Source: Thermoleophilia bacterium
GTDB lineage: Bacteria > Actinomycetota > Thermoleophilia > Gaiellales > SKUG01
Direction: 5' to 3'
Assembly (NCBI GenBank): GCA_025964555.1
Contig: JAOPYQ010000031.1
Coordinates: forward strand, 1-64,000
DNA: 64,000 bases
This document shows, piece by piece, positions 29,419 through 38,314 of this stretch (the stretch's first letter is position 1; each line of letters begins with the position of its first letter). Below the pieces are notes generated by a model, which made no database searches, was not told the DNA's origin, and worked only from the letters and a program-made list of their open reading frames with translations. Position numbers and translations under genes: made by a program.

Positions 29419-29532
29419 GGGAACGTGTGTGTGGTGCGACCGTTGGTCGCCGTCCCTGGCTCGAGCGTGTGGCGCGCGTCCTGCGTGCCGCTCGTTCTGT
29501 CGCTGTCGTGCGAAGTCGAAGAAGTTGTGCGG

Positions 29533-30255
29533 CTACCTTGCGGTGCTCAGTCGGAGGTTGTCGAGGAATCGCTTGATGAACGGCTGGTCGGCACTGCCGG
29601 CCCCGCCCATGCCCTGCGGCACGCCGGGCTGGTTGCCGAGCAGCGCGCCGCTCAGCATCGCCTGGAACTCGCCGTTGCCGGCGTTGCCCTGGCTCTGTGC
29701 GAACAGGGTTGCGTCGACATCGCCGATGCGGGTGATCGACTGGTCGGTCGCGCCGACGAGCACCAGCTCGTCACCGACGCGCACCAGGTGCAGTGCGCGG
29801 CCCTGTGCGAGCGGCGTGGTTGCGACGACGTCGATCACGCCGGTGCGGCCGGCGACACCCTGCAGGCGCGACTGGCCCCACTTCTTGAGCAGCCAGTGGA
29901 CTCCGTAGATCGCGCCGAGCACGACCGCGAGGCCGAAGATGAACCGGAGCGCGCTGCCACCGGAGTTGCTGCCGCTGCCCTTGTCGCCGCCCTTGGCAGC
30001 CTTCTCGTCCTCCTGGAAGGCGCCCTGGTCGAGCTTCTCGCGCTCGAACTCGGAGCTCGCGGCTCGGCGCTTCGCGGCCGACTCCTCCTGCGCCTTGACC
30101 TTCGCCTTCGCCTCGGCGGCGGACGTTGCGCCGGTGGTCGTCGCCGGCTTCGTGGTGGCTGCAGCGTCGGCCGCTGACGCGATCGGGACTGCAACGAGCA
30201 GGGCCAGCACGACGAGTGCGGCGAGCAAGGAACGAAGTGGCGTGGTGCGCTTCAC
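29533..30255 (-). CDS. fliO: Flagellar protein FliO
   Basis: Signal/TM, FIFGLAVVLGAIYGVHWLLKKWG...LVRVGDELVLVGATDQSITRIG. Confidence 0.85.
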   Translation of the reverse strand: MKRTTPLRSLLAALVVLALLVAVPIASAADAAATTKPATTTGATSAAEAKAKVKAQEESAAKRRAASSEFEREKLDQGAFQEDEKAAKGGDKGSGSNSGGSALRFIFGLAVVLGAIYGVHWLLKKWGQSRLQGVAGRTGVIDVVATTPLAQGRALHLVRVGDELVLVGATDQSITRIGDVDATLFAQSQGNAGNGEFQAMLSGALLGNQPGVPQGMGGAGSADQPFIKRFLDNLRLSTAR

Positions 30256-30262
30256 GAAGAGC

Positions 30263-30320
30263 GATTCGGACGCGTCGCGAAGCTGCTTGAACCGATCGGA
30301 GCAGGCGAGAGGAATTGCAA
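30263..30320 (-). promoter_or_regulatory. Flagellar-type promoter of fliO: TTGCAA-N11-TGCTC-N7-TTCAAG-N15-TCCGAATC
   Basis: Direct match; 7 nt from octamer to GTG start at 30255. Confidence 0.75.
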
Positions 30321-30341
30321 AAGCGCCCGTGTGGGGCGCTT
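30321..30341 (-). terminator. Hairpin AAGCGCCC-5 nt-GGGCGCTT followed by TTTT on the minus strand
   Basis: Perfect 8-bp stem upstream of fliO and downstream of the fliN-side transcripts entering from higher coordinates; T-run abuts the TTGCAA box. Confidence 0.55.
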
Positions 30342-30364
30342 CTGACGACCGTCGAACGGTCGGG

Positions 30365-31363
30365 TCAGCCGAGGCCGCGGAGGCGATCCTCCGGCGACAC
30401 GATCTCGGTGACGCGGATACCGAACTCCTCGTCGATGACGACGACCTCGCCGCGTGCGATGACGCGGTCGTTGACCTTGATGTCGAGCGGATCGCCCGCC
30501 AGCTTGCCGAGCTCGATGATGGAGCCGATCGAGAAGTCGACGAGCTCGCGGATCGTGCGCTGGGTGGAGCCGAGCTCCACGGTGAGCGGCAGTGGCACGT
30601 TCATGAGCAGCTCGAGGTCACCTGGGCGGCTCGCGGGCTGCGTGGCTGCGGCCATGGGCGCGGCGAGCGGCTGGGCAACGGCTGCGAGCGGCACCACGTT
30701 GTCGGCGCCGGCAGCCGGGTGGGCCTGCGCGAAGGCGGGGGTCGGACCGGCAGGCGTGGGCGCCTCGTCCGCGAGGATCGCATCTGCGAGGGGTTCGGCC
30801 GTGGTGGCGGCGGGGGCGCTGGTGGCTGCAGCGGGAGCGGCGGACGACGTTGCCTGCGCGAGCGCGTGCATGTCGAGCCAGTGCGTGAGGTCGGCGTCGG
30901 CCTGCTGCACGACCGGGATCATGCCCCAGCCATCGATGTGCAGGGCGAGCACCACGCGGGTGCCGGCGGGGTCGGCTGCGGGAAGCTCCGCCTCCATGCC
31001 GAGGTCGATCTCGCCGCTCTCGAGCGGCTCGGAGATGCCGCCGGCGATGCCGTCGACGGCTCGGGACAGCATATCGCTGAACGCCACGGTGAGCGCGTCC
31101 AGGTGCATCTCGGTGAGCACCGCGCCGCGGTCGCCGCCGCCGCCGATGAGCATGTCCGAGAGGCCGGTCGCGTCCTCGTTGGAGATGAACCACGTGAGGC
31201 GGCCGCCTGCGGTGAACGGCAGGTCGAAGCGCAGGATGGCGCTCGAATCGGGTGCCTGGCCCTCGCCGACCTGCACGTCGCGGCCGAGCCGTGCGCGTGC
31301 CACGTCGGCCGCTCCCTGGAGGGCGGCTGCGAGCAGTTCGCTGACCTTGGTGCTCTGGCTCAT
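30365..31363 (-). CDS. fliN: Flagellar switch protein FliN/FliY (CheC-like plus SpoA domain)
   Basis: LLMNVPLPLTVELGSTQRTIRELVDFSIGSIIELGKLAGDPLDIKVNDRVIARGEVVVIDEEFGIRVTEIV. Confidence 0.92.
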   Translation of the reverse strand: MSQSTKVSELLAAALQGAADVARARLGRDVQVGEGQAPDSSAILRFDLPFTAGGRLTWFISNEDATGLSDMLIGGGGDRGAVLTEMHLDALTVAFSDMLSRAVDGIAGGISEPLESGEIDLGMEAELPAADPAGTRVVLALHIDGWGMIPVVQQADADLTHWLDMHALAQATSSAAPAAATSAPAATTAEPLADAILADEAPTPAGPTPAFAQAHPAAGADNVVPLAAVAQPLAAPMAAATQPASRPGDLELLMNVPLPLTVELGSTQRTIRELVDFSIGSIIELGKLAGDPLDIKVNDRVIARGEVVVIDEEFGIRVTEIVSPEDRLRGLG

Positions 31364-31394
31364 GGCTGGTTCCGGTTCCGGGTGCGTACGTGGA

Positions 31395-31937
31395 CTACTG
31401 GACGACGAACTTGGTGAAGTCGAGATCTTCGACGTGGTACGGCGGGCCGACGTGCGCCGGATCGTCCGCACCGGCGCTCTTGCCGTACGTGCTCGCGTCC
31501 TGCTCGGCGATCTCGTGGAAGCGGGTGAGCAGCTTCTCCTTGAGCGCTGCCTTGCCGTCCTCGGTCTTGAGCTGGTCGTAGGTGAAGGTCGACGAGACCG
31601 TCAGCACGGCGTCGTAGAAGCGCGGGTACGTGGAGACCTTGAGTTCGCCAGGTCCGGGGCCCGTCGCGCCGCCGTGGCCGCCACCGCCGGCGCCCGTGAA
31701 CGCTGCCCAGTGCACCTCGTCCATCGGCTCGAGCTTGAGCGCGATGTTGAATGCGAGCAGGCGTGCGCTGTCGGTGTCGGCGAGGTTGATCGTGAACGGT
31801 TCGGCCAGCGCGATCGGTTCGAGCACGTGCTTCTTGGTCGGACCGGACTTACCGCCGATCATGCCGCTCGCGAAGAGGCCTGCCGCGGCTGCGGCAACGA
31901 CGATCGCGATGATGATGGGAAGCTTGAGCTTGCTCAT
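31395..31937 (-). CDS. fliL: Flagellar basal body protein FliL
   Basis: MSKLKLPIIIAIVVAAAAAG, FTINLADTDSARLLAFNIALKLEP. Confidence 0.88.
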   Translation of the reverse strand: MSKLKLPIIIAIVVAAAAAGLFASGMIGGKSGPTKKHVLEPIALAEPFTINLADTDSARLLAFNIALKLEPMDEVHWAAFTGAGGGGHGGATGPGPGELKVSTYPRFYDAVLTVSSTFTYDQLKTEDGKAALKEKLLTRFHEIAEQDASTYGKSAGADDPAHVGPPYHVEDLDFTKFVVQ

Positions 31938-32028
31938 GTGCGGTGTGTCTCCTGGGTCGTGCACAGGTTTCGGCAGGTCGTGGTGGGTGCTTGAGCGGCC
32001 GGATCAGGCTGGATGACGTGCAAGTCGT

Positions 32029-32940
32029 TCATCCGTCCGCCTTCGCGGTCGCGGCAAGCTCTTCGACGAGTGCCGTGTCGAACTCTTCTTCCGGTGCGAC
32101 GGGACGAAGCTTCTCGATCGACTCGGGCGTGATGCCCTGGGCCTGGGTCGCGAGCTTCGCGACGCGCTCGGTCTCGGTGAAGGAACTGTCTGCGGCGGGC
32201 TGCAGCACCGTGATCTCGATGCGGCGGTTGCGCTTGTTTGGAGTCGTCTTGTTCTGCGGCTTGGTGAGCGGCTTGTCGTCGCCCCACGAGACCGTCTCGA
32301 TGCGGCTGCCGTCGTAGCCCTGCTCCACGAAGAGCTGGTAGACGGCCGAGGCGCGATTCCAGCCGAGCAGGCGATTGCCGCCGGGGAACGGCTGTCCGTC
32401 GGTGTGCCCGGCGATCTCGATCGGATGGTTGAAGGCCGCGAGCTGGCGCTCGATGCGCACAAGCTTGGCGCGGAACTCCGGCTTGATCTCCCAGCTACCG
32501 GACATGAACAGCGCGTCGCCGGCGAGGTTGATCTTGATGCCCTTCTCGTTCGTCGTGACCTGCACGTCGTTGCCGAGGCCGGATTCCTTGACGAGCGCCT
32601 TGAGCTGCTGCTCCTGCTTCTCGAAGCGGGCGGCGGACTGGCGGACGGCTTCCTGGATCTGCACGGCCGACGGCGTCGGCGCGGCGGTGGATGCGTTCGG
32701 GTCGAGCGCGCCGGACGAGCCGGGCATGACGCCGCCGCTCTCCTCCAGCACTGCCCCGTTGAAGGTCTGCGAGAGCGAGCGCTTGACGTTGTCGAACTGC
32801 TTCGCGTCGATCGAGCTCATCGCGAAGAGCACGATGAACAGGCCCAGCAGGAGGGTGATCATGTCGGAGTACGGCAGCAGCCAGCGCTCGTGGCCGCCGT
32901 CGCCGTGCCCTCCTCCACCCCTGTTGCGTCGTGATGACAT
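32029..32940 (-). CDS. motB: Flagellar stator MotB
   Basis: RWLLPYSDMITLLLGLFIVLFAMSS; OmpA-like IEIAGHTDGQPFPGGNRLLGWNRASAV. Confidence 0.95.
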   Translation of the reverse strand: MSSRRNRGGGGHGDGGHERWLLPYSDMITLLLGLFIVLFAMSSIDAKQFDNVKRSLSQTFNGAVLEESGGVMPGSSGALDPNASTAAPTPSAVQIQEAVRQSAARFEKQEQQLKALVKESGLGNDVQVTTNEKGIKINLAGDALFMSGSWEIKPEFRAKLVRIERQLAAFNHPIEIAGHTDGQPFPGGNRLLGWNRASAVYQLFVEQGYDGSRIETVSWGDDKPLTKPQNKTTPNKRNRRIEITVLQPAADSSFTETERVAKLATQAQGITPESIEKLRPVAPEEEFDTALVEELAATAKADG

Positions 32941-32954
32941 CGTGTCCTTCAGGC

Positions 32955-33833
32955 CTAGGCGGCCAGGTCCATGTCGAGGTCGCCGCCGTCCTTGAGCTCC
33001 TTGGCGGCTCGGTAGCGGGCGCGGTCCTTCGTGGTCAGGAACGCGACGAGCTTCTCCTCGACGATGCGCGGGTTGTCACCCGACTGGATCGCGAGGATGC
33101 CCTCGATGAGCATCTCCTTGCCGGAGACCTCGTCGGTGGCGCAGCCCTTGAGCTTGTTGCCGACCGGCAGGAAGATGAGGTTCGCCGAGCCGAGGCCGTA
33201 GAGCGTCGCGATGAACGCGACGGCGATCGAGGCGGCGAGGCTCGACGGGTCGGAGATGTTGGAGAGCACGAGCACGAGGCCGATGACGGTGCCGCAGATG
33301 CCGAGGGTCGGCGCGAAGCCGCCCATCGTGTCCCAGACTGAGGCGTCGGCATGGCGCTCCTCGTGCAGCGAGTCGACCTCGGTGCGCAGGATCTCCTTGA
33401 CGAGCTCCGGATCGGTGCCGTCCACGACGAGTTGGACGCCGCGGCGCATGAACTCGTCCTCGGTCGTGCGCAGGTCGTCCTCGAGCACGAGCAGGCCTTC
33501 GCGGCGTGCCTTCTCCGCGAAGCCGACGAGCGTGTTGATCGACTTGGGGCGATCCATCGTCTGGTACTTGAGCGCGTGCATGAACGTGGACGGGATCGAC
33601 TTGACGGCGGCGAGGCCGACCGACGCGATCGTCACGCCGAGCGTTCCGCCGAGCACGATGACGCCGGCGCTCGGTCCGTAGTACTTGCCGACCGACGAGC
33701 CCTCCATGTAGAGACCGCCGATGACGCCGCCGAACGCGACCGCGAAGCCGATGAGCAGGCTCAGGTCGATGCCGCCGCCCTTGGGCGCGTCGGCCTCGTC
33801 TGCAACCACCTGGATGTCGTCGTCGTCCGCCAT
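32955..33833 (-). CDS. motA: Flagellar stator MotA
   Basis: GGVIGGLYMEGSSVGKYYGPSAGVIVLGGTLGVTIAS; TLGICGTVIGLVLVL. Confidence 0.95.
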   Translation of the reverse strand: MADDDDIQVVADEADAPKGGGIDLSLLIGFAVAFGGVIGGLYMEGSSVGKYYGPSAGVIVLGGTLGVTIASVGLAAVKSIPSTFMHALKYQTMDRPKSINTLVGFAEKARREGLLVLEDDLRTTEDEFMRRGVQLVVDGTDPELVKEILRTEVDSLHEERHADASVWDTMGGFAPTLGICGTVIGLVLVLSNISDPSSLAASIAVAFIATLYGLGSANLIFLPVGNKLKGCATDEVSGKEMLIEGILAIQSGDNPRIVEEKLVAFLTTKDRARYRAAKELKDGGDLDMDLAA

Positions 33834-34099
33834 CAGGCAGCCCGCTCCTCTTCAAGGTCCTCGAACACGGGGACCACGCGCGCTCCGGCGGCGGGGTCTC
33901 CATGGCCTCCAGTCACGGCGCTGATGCGCGCGCGAAATTCGATGATCCGCTCGATGACCGCTTCGATGTCGTCCTCCACCACGAACCGGGTCTTGTTGAC
34001 CAGGGTGACGGTGGTGTCGGGACGCGCCTCGATCGTCTCGACGAGGTCGGGATTGACGAAGAACGTCCCATTGCCATGAAGTCGGTTGAGTTCGATCAC
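33833..34099 (-). CDS. flbD: Flagellar FlbD-family protein
   Basis: (V)IELNRLHGNGTFFVNPDLVETIEARPDTTVTLVNKTRFVVED. Confidence 0.9.
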   Translation of the reverse strand: MIELNRLHGNGTFFVNPDLVETIEARPDTTVTLVNKTRFVVEDDIEAVIERIIEFRARISAVTGGHGDPAAGARVVPVFEDLEEERAA

Positions 34100-34106
34100 G
34101 GGAACG

Positions 34107-34163
34107 GCATCGGCGCTCGACTCGGGGCGCTTGAGGTCACTGAGCATGCTGGATCGCATGCAA
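34107..34163 (-). promoter_or_regulatory. Flagellar-type promoter of flbD-motAB: TTGCAT-N11-TGCTC-N6-CTCAAG-N15-GCCGATGC
   Basis: Direct match; 7 nt from octamer to GTG start at 34099. Confidence 0.75.
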
Positions 34164-34193
34164 GTGCAGTGTTCGCCGGTCTGCCCCGGAAGA

Positions 34194-34232
34194 CACCGAG
34201 GGCGCGTGCCACGCGGCACGCGCCCTTCGGTG
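34194..34232 (-). terminator. Strong hairpin CACCGAGGGCGCGTGCC...GGCACGCGCCCTTCGGTG
   Basis: 17-bp stem with one bulge between flgE 3' end and flbD promoter. Confidence 0.65.
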
Positions 34233-34443
34233 ATCTGCTGCATCGCGCCGGCGTCGCCGTCCATGGCGACCACCGGGAGAGCTGTTGACGGCACGGGTGT
34301 GCCCCTCGAACGGGTGGTGAGTCCCGTCCGCGGAAGCATCCCGCCCCGGTTCCGCCGTCTGTGACGGAGCCGACACGATGAATCCATCCACGAAGTACGG
34401 ATCGACGAAGCAGTCGTCGTGCGATCCGATCTACACGCTGGAC

Positions 34444-35376
34444 TCAGCGCTTGAGGTTGACGAGTTCCTGGAGGATCTCGTCGCTGGTGGTGATGACGCG
34501 GCTGTTGGCCTGGAAGCCACGCTGTGCCTTGATCATCTCGGTGAACTCGGTTGCGAGGTCGACGTTCGACATCTCGAGGTAGCCGACGGACAGCTGACCC
34601 ATGCCGCTCGAGAGCGCCACGTCGTTGACCGGCGTGCCGGAGTTGAGGCTGGCCTGCCAGCGGTTGTTGCCCGCCTGCTCGAGGCCGCTCGGGTTCGAGA
34701 AGCGCGACATCGCGATCTGTGCGACGACGACGCGGGTGCCGTTGAGCGGGTTGCCGGTGGGCGGGGGCCCAGGCAGCGTCGGGTTCGACGGATCCTGGAA
34801 GATGCCGCTGACGGAGCCGTCCGAGCCGATGATGACGTTCGAGTACGCAGCGGTCGGCGTGTTGGCCGGCAGCTGGATCGAGCTCATCGGATTCGTGATG
34901 TCGAGCTGGAAGCCCGCGGTGGCGGCATCGTCATCGGTCCAGCCCATGACGTGGAAGCCGTCGCTCGTGACGAGCGTGCCGTTGGCATCGAACTTGAAGT
35001 TGCCGGCTCGGGTGAAGAACTTCTCCGCGGTGGGCGATGCGACGCCGCCGACGAGGTCGTTCGTCACGTTGAAGAACCCGTCGCCCTGGATGGCGAGGTC
35101 CGTCTGGACGCCCGTCGTCTGGAGCGCACCCTGCGTGAACTGCTGGGTGATCGAGTCGATCGTCATGCCGAGGCCGACCTGCTGGAAGTTGGTACCACCG
35201 AGGTTCGGGCTCGGCGCGCCGGCGCCCTGCATGGTCTGGGTCAGCAGCGTCTTGAACGCCGTGGTCGACCCCTTGTAGCCATACGTGTTGACGTTGGCGA
35301 TGTTGTTACCGACGACGTCGAGCATCGTCTGGTGGTTGCGCAGGCCCGTGATGGACGTGTACATGGCTCGAAGCAT
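34444..35376 (-). CDS. flgE: Flagellar hook protein FlgE
   Basis: MLRAMYTSITGLRNHQTMLDVVGNNIANVNTYGYK; VDLATEFTEMIKAQRGFQANSRVITTSDEILQELVNLKR. Confidence 0.92.
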   Translation of the reverse strand: MLRAMYTSITGLRNHQTMLDVVGNNIANVNTYGYKGSTTAFKTLLTQTMQGAGAPSPNLGGTNFQQVGLGMTIDSITQQFTQGALQTTGVQTDLAIQGDGFFNVTNDLVGGVASPTAEKFFTRAGNFKFDANGTLVTSDGFHVMGWTDDDAATAGFQLDITNPMSSIQLPANTPTAAYSNVIIGSDGSVSGIFQDPSNPTLPGPPPTGNPLNGTRVVVAQIAMSRFSNPSGLEQAGNNRWQASLNSGTPVNDVALSSGMGQLSVGYLEMSNVDLATEFTEMIKAQRGFQANSRVITTSDEILQELVNLKR

Positions 35377-35422
35377 GATTGCTCCCCCTGTTCTGGTCTT
35401 GCTCTTCGTGGATGTGGCATGT

Positions 35423-35447
35423 CAGGGATGTTCTTCGGACGTCCCTG
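35423..35447 (-). other. Hairpin CAGGGATGT-7 nt-ACGTCCCTG in flgE leader
   Basis: 9-bp inverted repeat with one G-T in the 134-bp gap upstream of flgE. Confidence 0.45.
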
Positions 35448-35510
35448 TCCTTACCGGCTTCCTCAGGGAGAGGTCCAGCCGGGACTTTCGTATTGACGTT
35501 CTTGCTTACA

Positions 35511-35966
35511 TCAGGCGATCACCGCGGAGTCGATGTTGGTGAACACGTTCTCCTTCGCCTGGTGCATGCCGAGGGCAGTGATGACGGTCCGGTTCTGTGC
35601 GCTGACGACAAGTGCTGCGTCGTCGAGCAGGACCAGGCTGTCCTTCGCTCCCTTGGCCACGGCCTTGTCGACCGCGGTCTCGAGTCGTGCGTGTTGTTCG
35701 GGCGTGAACTCGATGCCTCGCTGTCGCAGCCGGGCCGTTGCATGGGCGCTCCACTTGATGGAGGTCCCGGGCACCGGTGTCGGTACTGCGGTCAGCGCTG
35801 CTCGATCGGCCGGGGCCGTCGCGGGGAGTGACCCGCGCAGGACCTGGTCGAACGTTCGTCCGTCCGCCGTTCGTCCGGGCTCCGTCGACTTCTGCGTCGA
35901 TGGTGGCTCGGGCGACAGTGGTCGGATCGTCGCCGGGTTCAGTTCGATGCGATCGGGGGTGCTCAT
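35511..35966 (-). CDS. TIGR02530-like flagellar operon protein
   Basis: IKWSAHATARLRQRGIEFTPEQHARLETAVDKAVAKGAKDSLVLLDDAALVVSAQNRTVITAL...NVFTNIDSAVI. Confidence 0.88.
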   Translation of the reverse strand: MSTPDRIELNPATIRPLSPEPPSTQKSTEPGRTADGRTFDQVLRGSLPATAPADRAALTAVPTPVPGTSIKWSAHATARLRQRGIEFTPEQHARLETAVDKAVAKGAKDSLVLLDDAALVVSAQNRTVITALGMHQAKENVFTNIDSAVIA

Positions 35967-36442
35967 GCTCCACCGACCCTCGTGACGTCAGCCGGCGAGA
36001 TCTCGGTCGCGGGAAGGTCGTCGGGTGCGCCAGGGGGCTTTGCCAGCACCAGCTTGATGCTGCCGCCGCTCTGCTTGACGTGGTCGACGATCCCCGTGAA
36101 GGTGATCTCACCGATGACTTGGCCCTGGTCGTTCTTGTCGAGCATCTTGTACTCGATCTCCCGACCGATGAGCCCGACTCCCTGTGACAGGGAGATGGTC
36201 TCCATGGCCTTGGTCATGTTCTGCATCTGCTCGACCTGGCTGAACTGGGTCATCGACGCCATCATGTCCTTCTGGTCCATGGGCGCCGTCGGATCCTGGT
36301 TCTTGAGCTGGGCGATCATCAGCTTGAGGAACATGTCCTTCTGCAGGGATGCGTCTTCGTTCAATCCCACGATGCGCGCCTTGGTGGCGTTCTCCGCGGG
36401 CGGGGCGATCGTTATCGCCTGCTTTCCGGTGTTGACGGTCAT
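35963..36442 (-). CDS. flgD: Flagellar hook scaffolding protein FlgD
   Basis: DMFLKLMIAQLKNQDPTAPMDQKDMMASMTQFSQVEQMQNM. Confidence 0.92.
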   Translation of the reverse strand: MTVNTGKQAITIAPPAENATKARIVGLNEDASLQKDMFLKLMIAQLKNQDPTAPMDQKDMMASMTQFSQVEQMQNMTKAMETISLSQGVGLIGREIEYKMLDKNDQGQVIGEITFTGIVDHVKQSGGSIKLVLAKPPGAPDDLPATEISPADVTRVGGA

Positions 36443-36474
36443 TTCGTATTCACCTCCCTTCCTTGCTCGGCTCG

Positions 36475-38274
36475 CTACGCGAGCACGCTGACATCTCCAT
36501 CGTGTGCTTCCTCGGCGCTGACCGTGCGGTCACCGGAGAGGCCGGGCGTCGCAGCCACGGCTCCGGCGAGCGTCGATCCATTCGAGGCGTTCGACGATCG
36601 TCGTCCGCCGCCGTTGAGGTCGGCAGCTGCGCGGGCGTTGGCTCCGCCGGCACCGCTGTCGCCGCGAACGTCGACCGAGAACTCGCCGATTTGCAGGCCT
36701 TGGGCCTCCAGGCTTCGCTTGAGGTCCTCGATATTGGTCTGCAGCGTTCGCAGCGTGTCGGCCTTGTCGACCAGGATGGTCGCCGCGACCGAGCCCTCGC
36801 GCACGTGCATCTGGACCGTCACCTCGCCCAGCTCGCGTGGCTTGAGGCTCAGCTGCACCTGGCTGCCGCCAGCTGCCTGCGAGAGCCGCAGGCGCGTTGC
36901 CAGCTGCTCGGCGATGTGGTCGATGCGCTGCTGGACCTGTGCCTGCAGCCCCTCGCGGATGCGTCCCGCAGCTCCGAGGCCCTCACCGCGAGCGGTGGTG
37001 GCGATCGGCGCGGCCTGCACCGGCAGCGGTTCGAGCTTGGCGGGAGCGGCGTCATCTGCGACGTCGTCCGATGCCTGCTCGGCCGCCTTGGCCTGGCCCT
37101 GTGCGTTGATGGCGACGGTCGGAGCCTGCGTCTGGTTCAGGCGAGCTGCCTGCACCACGTCGGGATCCTCTGCGTCGACGACGACGGCTTCGGTCTCGGT
37201 GGCGACCGGCGTGGTCGCTCCGTCACCCTTGCCGGCCTTGAGCGCGACTGCGTCGTCGGCAACGACCGCTTCCTCGGGCGAGGCATCGGAGTCGATCTCG
37301 ACTGCCGCTGCCTGCACGAGCTGCGTGGTTGCCGCGTCGTTGGTCGTTCCCGCTGCCGCGTTGATGGCGTCACTTGTCGCGACCTGGGTCACCTGGGCGT
37401 CGGTCGTCGTCGCTGCGGCTGCCGTGGCAGTCGCATCGGTGCTGAACGTCGCCGCTGCCAGCTGCACGGGGGAAGGTCCAGACGTGGTGGCCGGCGTGGA
37501 CGTGGTCGGGCGCGTCGGGCCCGCCTGCACGTCACCGGTCTCCGCATCCTCCGCACCCTGTGCGTTGGCTGCTGCTGCGAGCTGCGCATCGGCGTCGATC
37601 TCGACGTCGGTGCTTGCCGCAACTGCGGTGGTGGTCGTCGCCGCGACGGCTGTCGTCGTTGCGGCGTTGGTCGTGGCGGTCGCCGCGGCGTCGGTCTCGA
37701 TCGCGAGCCGGATGGCTGCGTCGACGGCGTCGGGGGCGACCTGCGTGATCGTCGTGGACGTCGGAACGATGATGGCGTCGAGGTCGGTGATCACGGGAGC
37801 GGCCGCAACTGCAAGGGTCGCCTGGACGGCCGCTGATGCTGCGTCGGTTCCGGCCTCGCTCGTCGCCGTCGTGGCGTCGTCGGACTGGTCGGTCTGCGTA
37901 GTGGTCGGGGCGCTCGTGTCGTCTGCGAAGGCAGTCGGATCGGTCGTGTCGACGGCCGAGTCGTGCTCGGTCTTCGGCGCGGTCTCGGTTCCGGTGTCCT
38001 CGGATCGTCCGGCGCGGTCAGCCTTGTCGGAGCGAACTTCACCCGCACGGTCCTGGCCGCGAGTTCGTTCGGTCGAACGATCTCCCTGGGCCCAGTCCCG
38101 TCGTGAGCTGGTCGCTGCCTGTGACTCGCGTCGATCGTGCACGGTGTGCGCCCCGGCCAATGCTTCGCCGAATGCGTTGTCGCCCTGTCGCGCGTCGGGC
38201 TGCTTGATGGCGGCAGCCTTCGGAGCGAGGTCAGCGACGTTCATCTTGCTGCTCAATGCCGAGTTGTTGATCAT
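36475..38274 (-). CDS. fliK: Flagellar hook-length control protein FliK
   Basis: Long low-complexity N-terminus; C-terminal LSLKPRELGEVTVQMHVREGSVAATILVDKADTLRTLQTNIEDLKRSLEAQGLQIGEFSV. Confidence 0.88.
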   Translation of the reverse strand: MINNSALSSKMNVADLAPKAAAIKQPDARQGDNAFGEALAGAHTVHDRRESQAATSSRRDWAQGDRSTERTRGQDRAGEVRSDKADRAGRSEDTGTETAPKTEHDSAVDTTDPTAFADDTSAPTTTQTDQSDDATTATSEAGTDAASAAVQATLAVAAAPVITDLDAIIVPTSTTITQVAPDAVDAAIRLAIETDAAATATTNAATTTAVAATTTTAVAASTDVEIDADAQLAAAANAQGAEDAETGDVQAGPTRPTTSTPATTSGPSPVQLAAATFSTDATATAAAATTTDAQVTQVATSDAINAAAGTTNDAATTQLVQAAAVEIDSDASPEEAVVADDAVALKAGKGDGATTPVATETEAVVVDAEDPDVVQAARLNQTQAPTVAINAQGQAKAAEQASDDVADDAAPAKLEPLPVQAAPIATTARGEGLGAAGRIREGLQAQVQQRIDHIAEQLATRLRLSQAAGGSQVQLSLKPRELGEVTVQMHVREGSVAATILVDKADTLRTLQTNIEDLKRSLEAQGLQIGEFSVDVRGDSGAGGANARAAADLNGGGRRSSNASNGSTLAGAVAATPGLSGDRTVSAEEAHDGDVSVLA

Positions 38275-38314
38275 GTGCGGGTCACCTCCCTTCCGTGGTC
38301 GTCGTCAGACGGCG

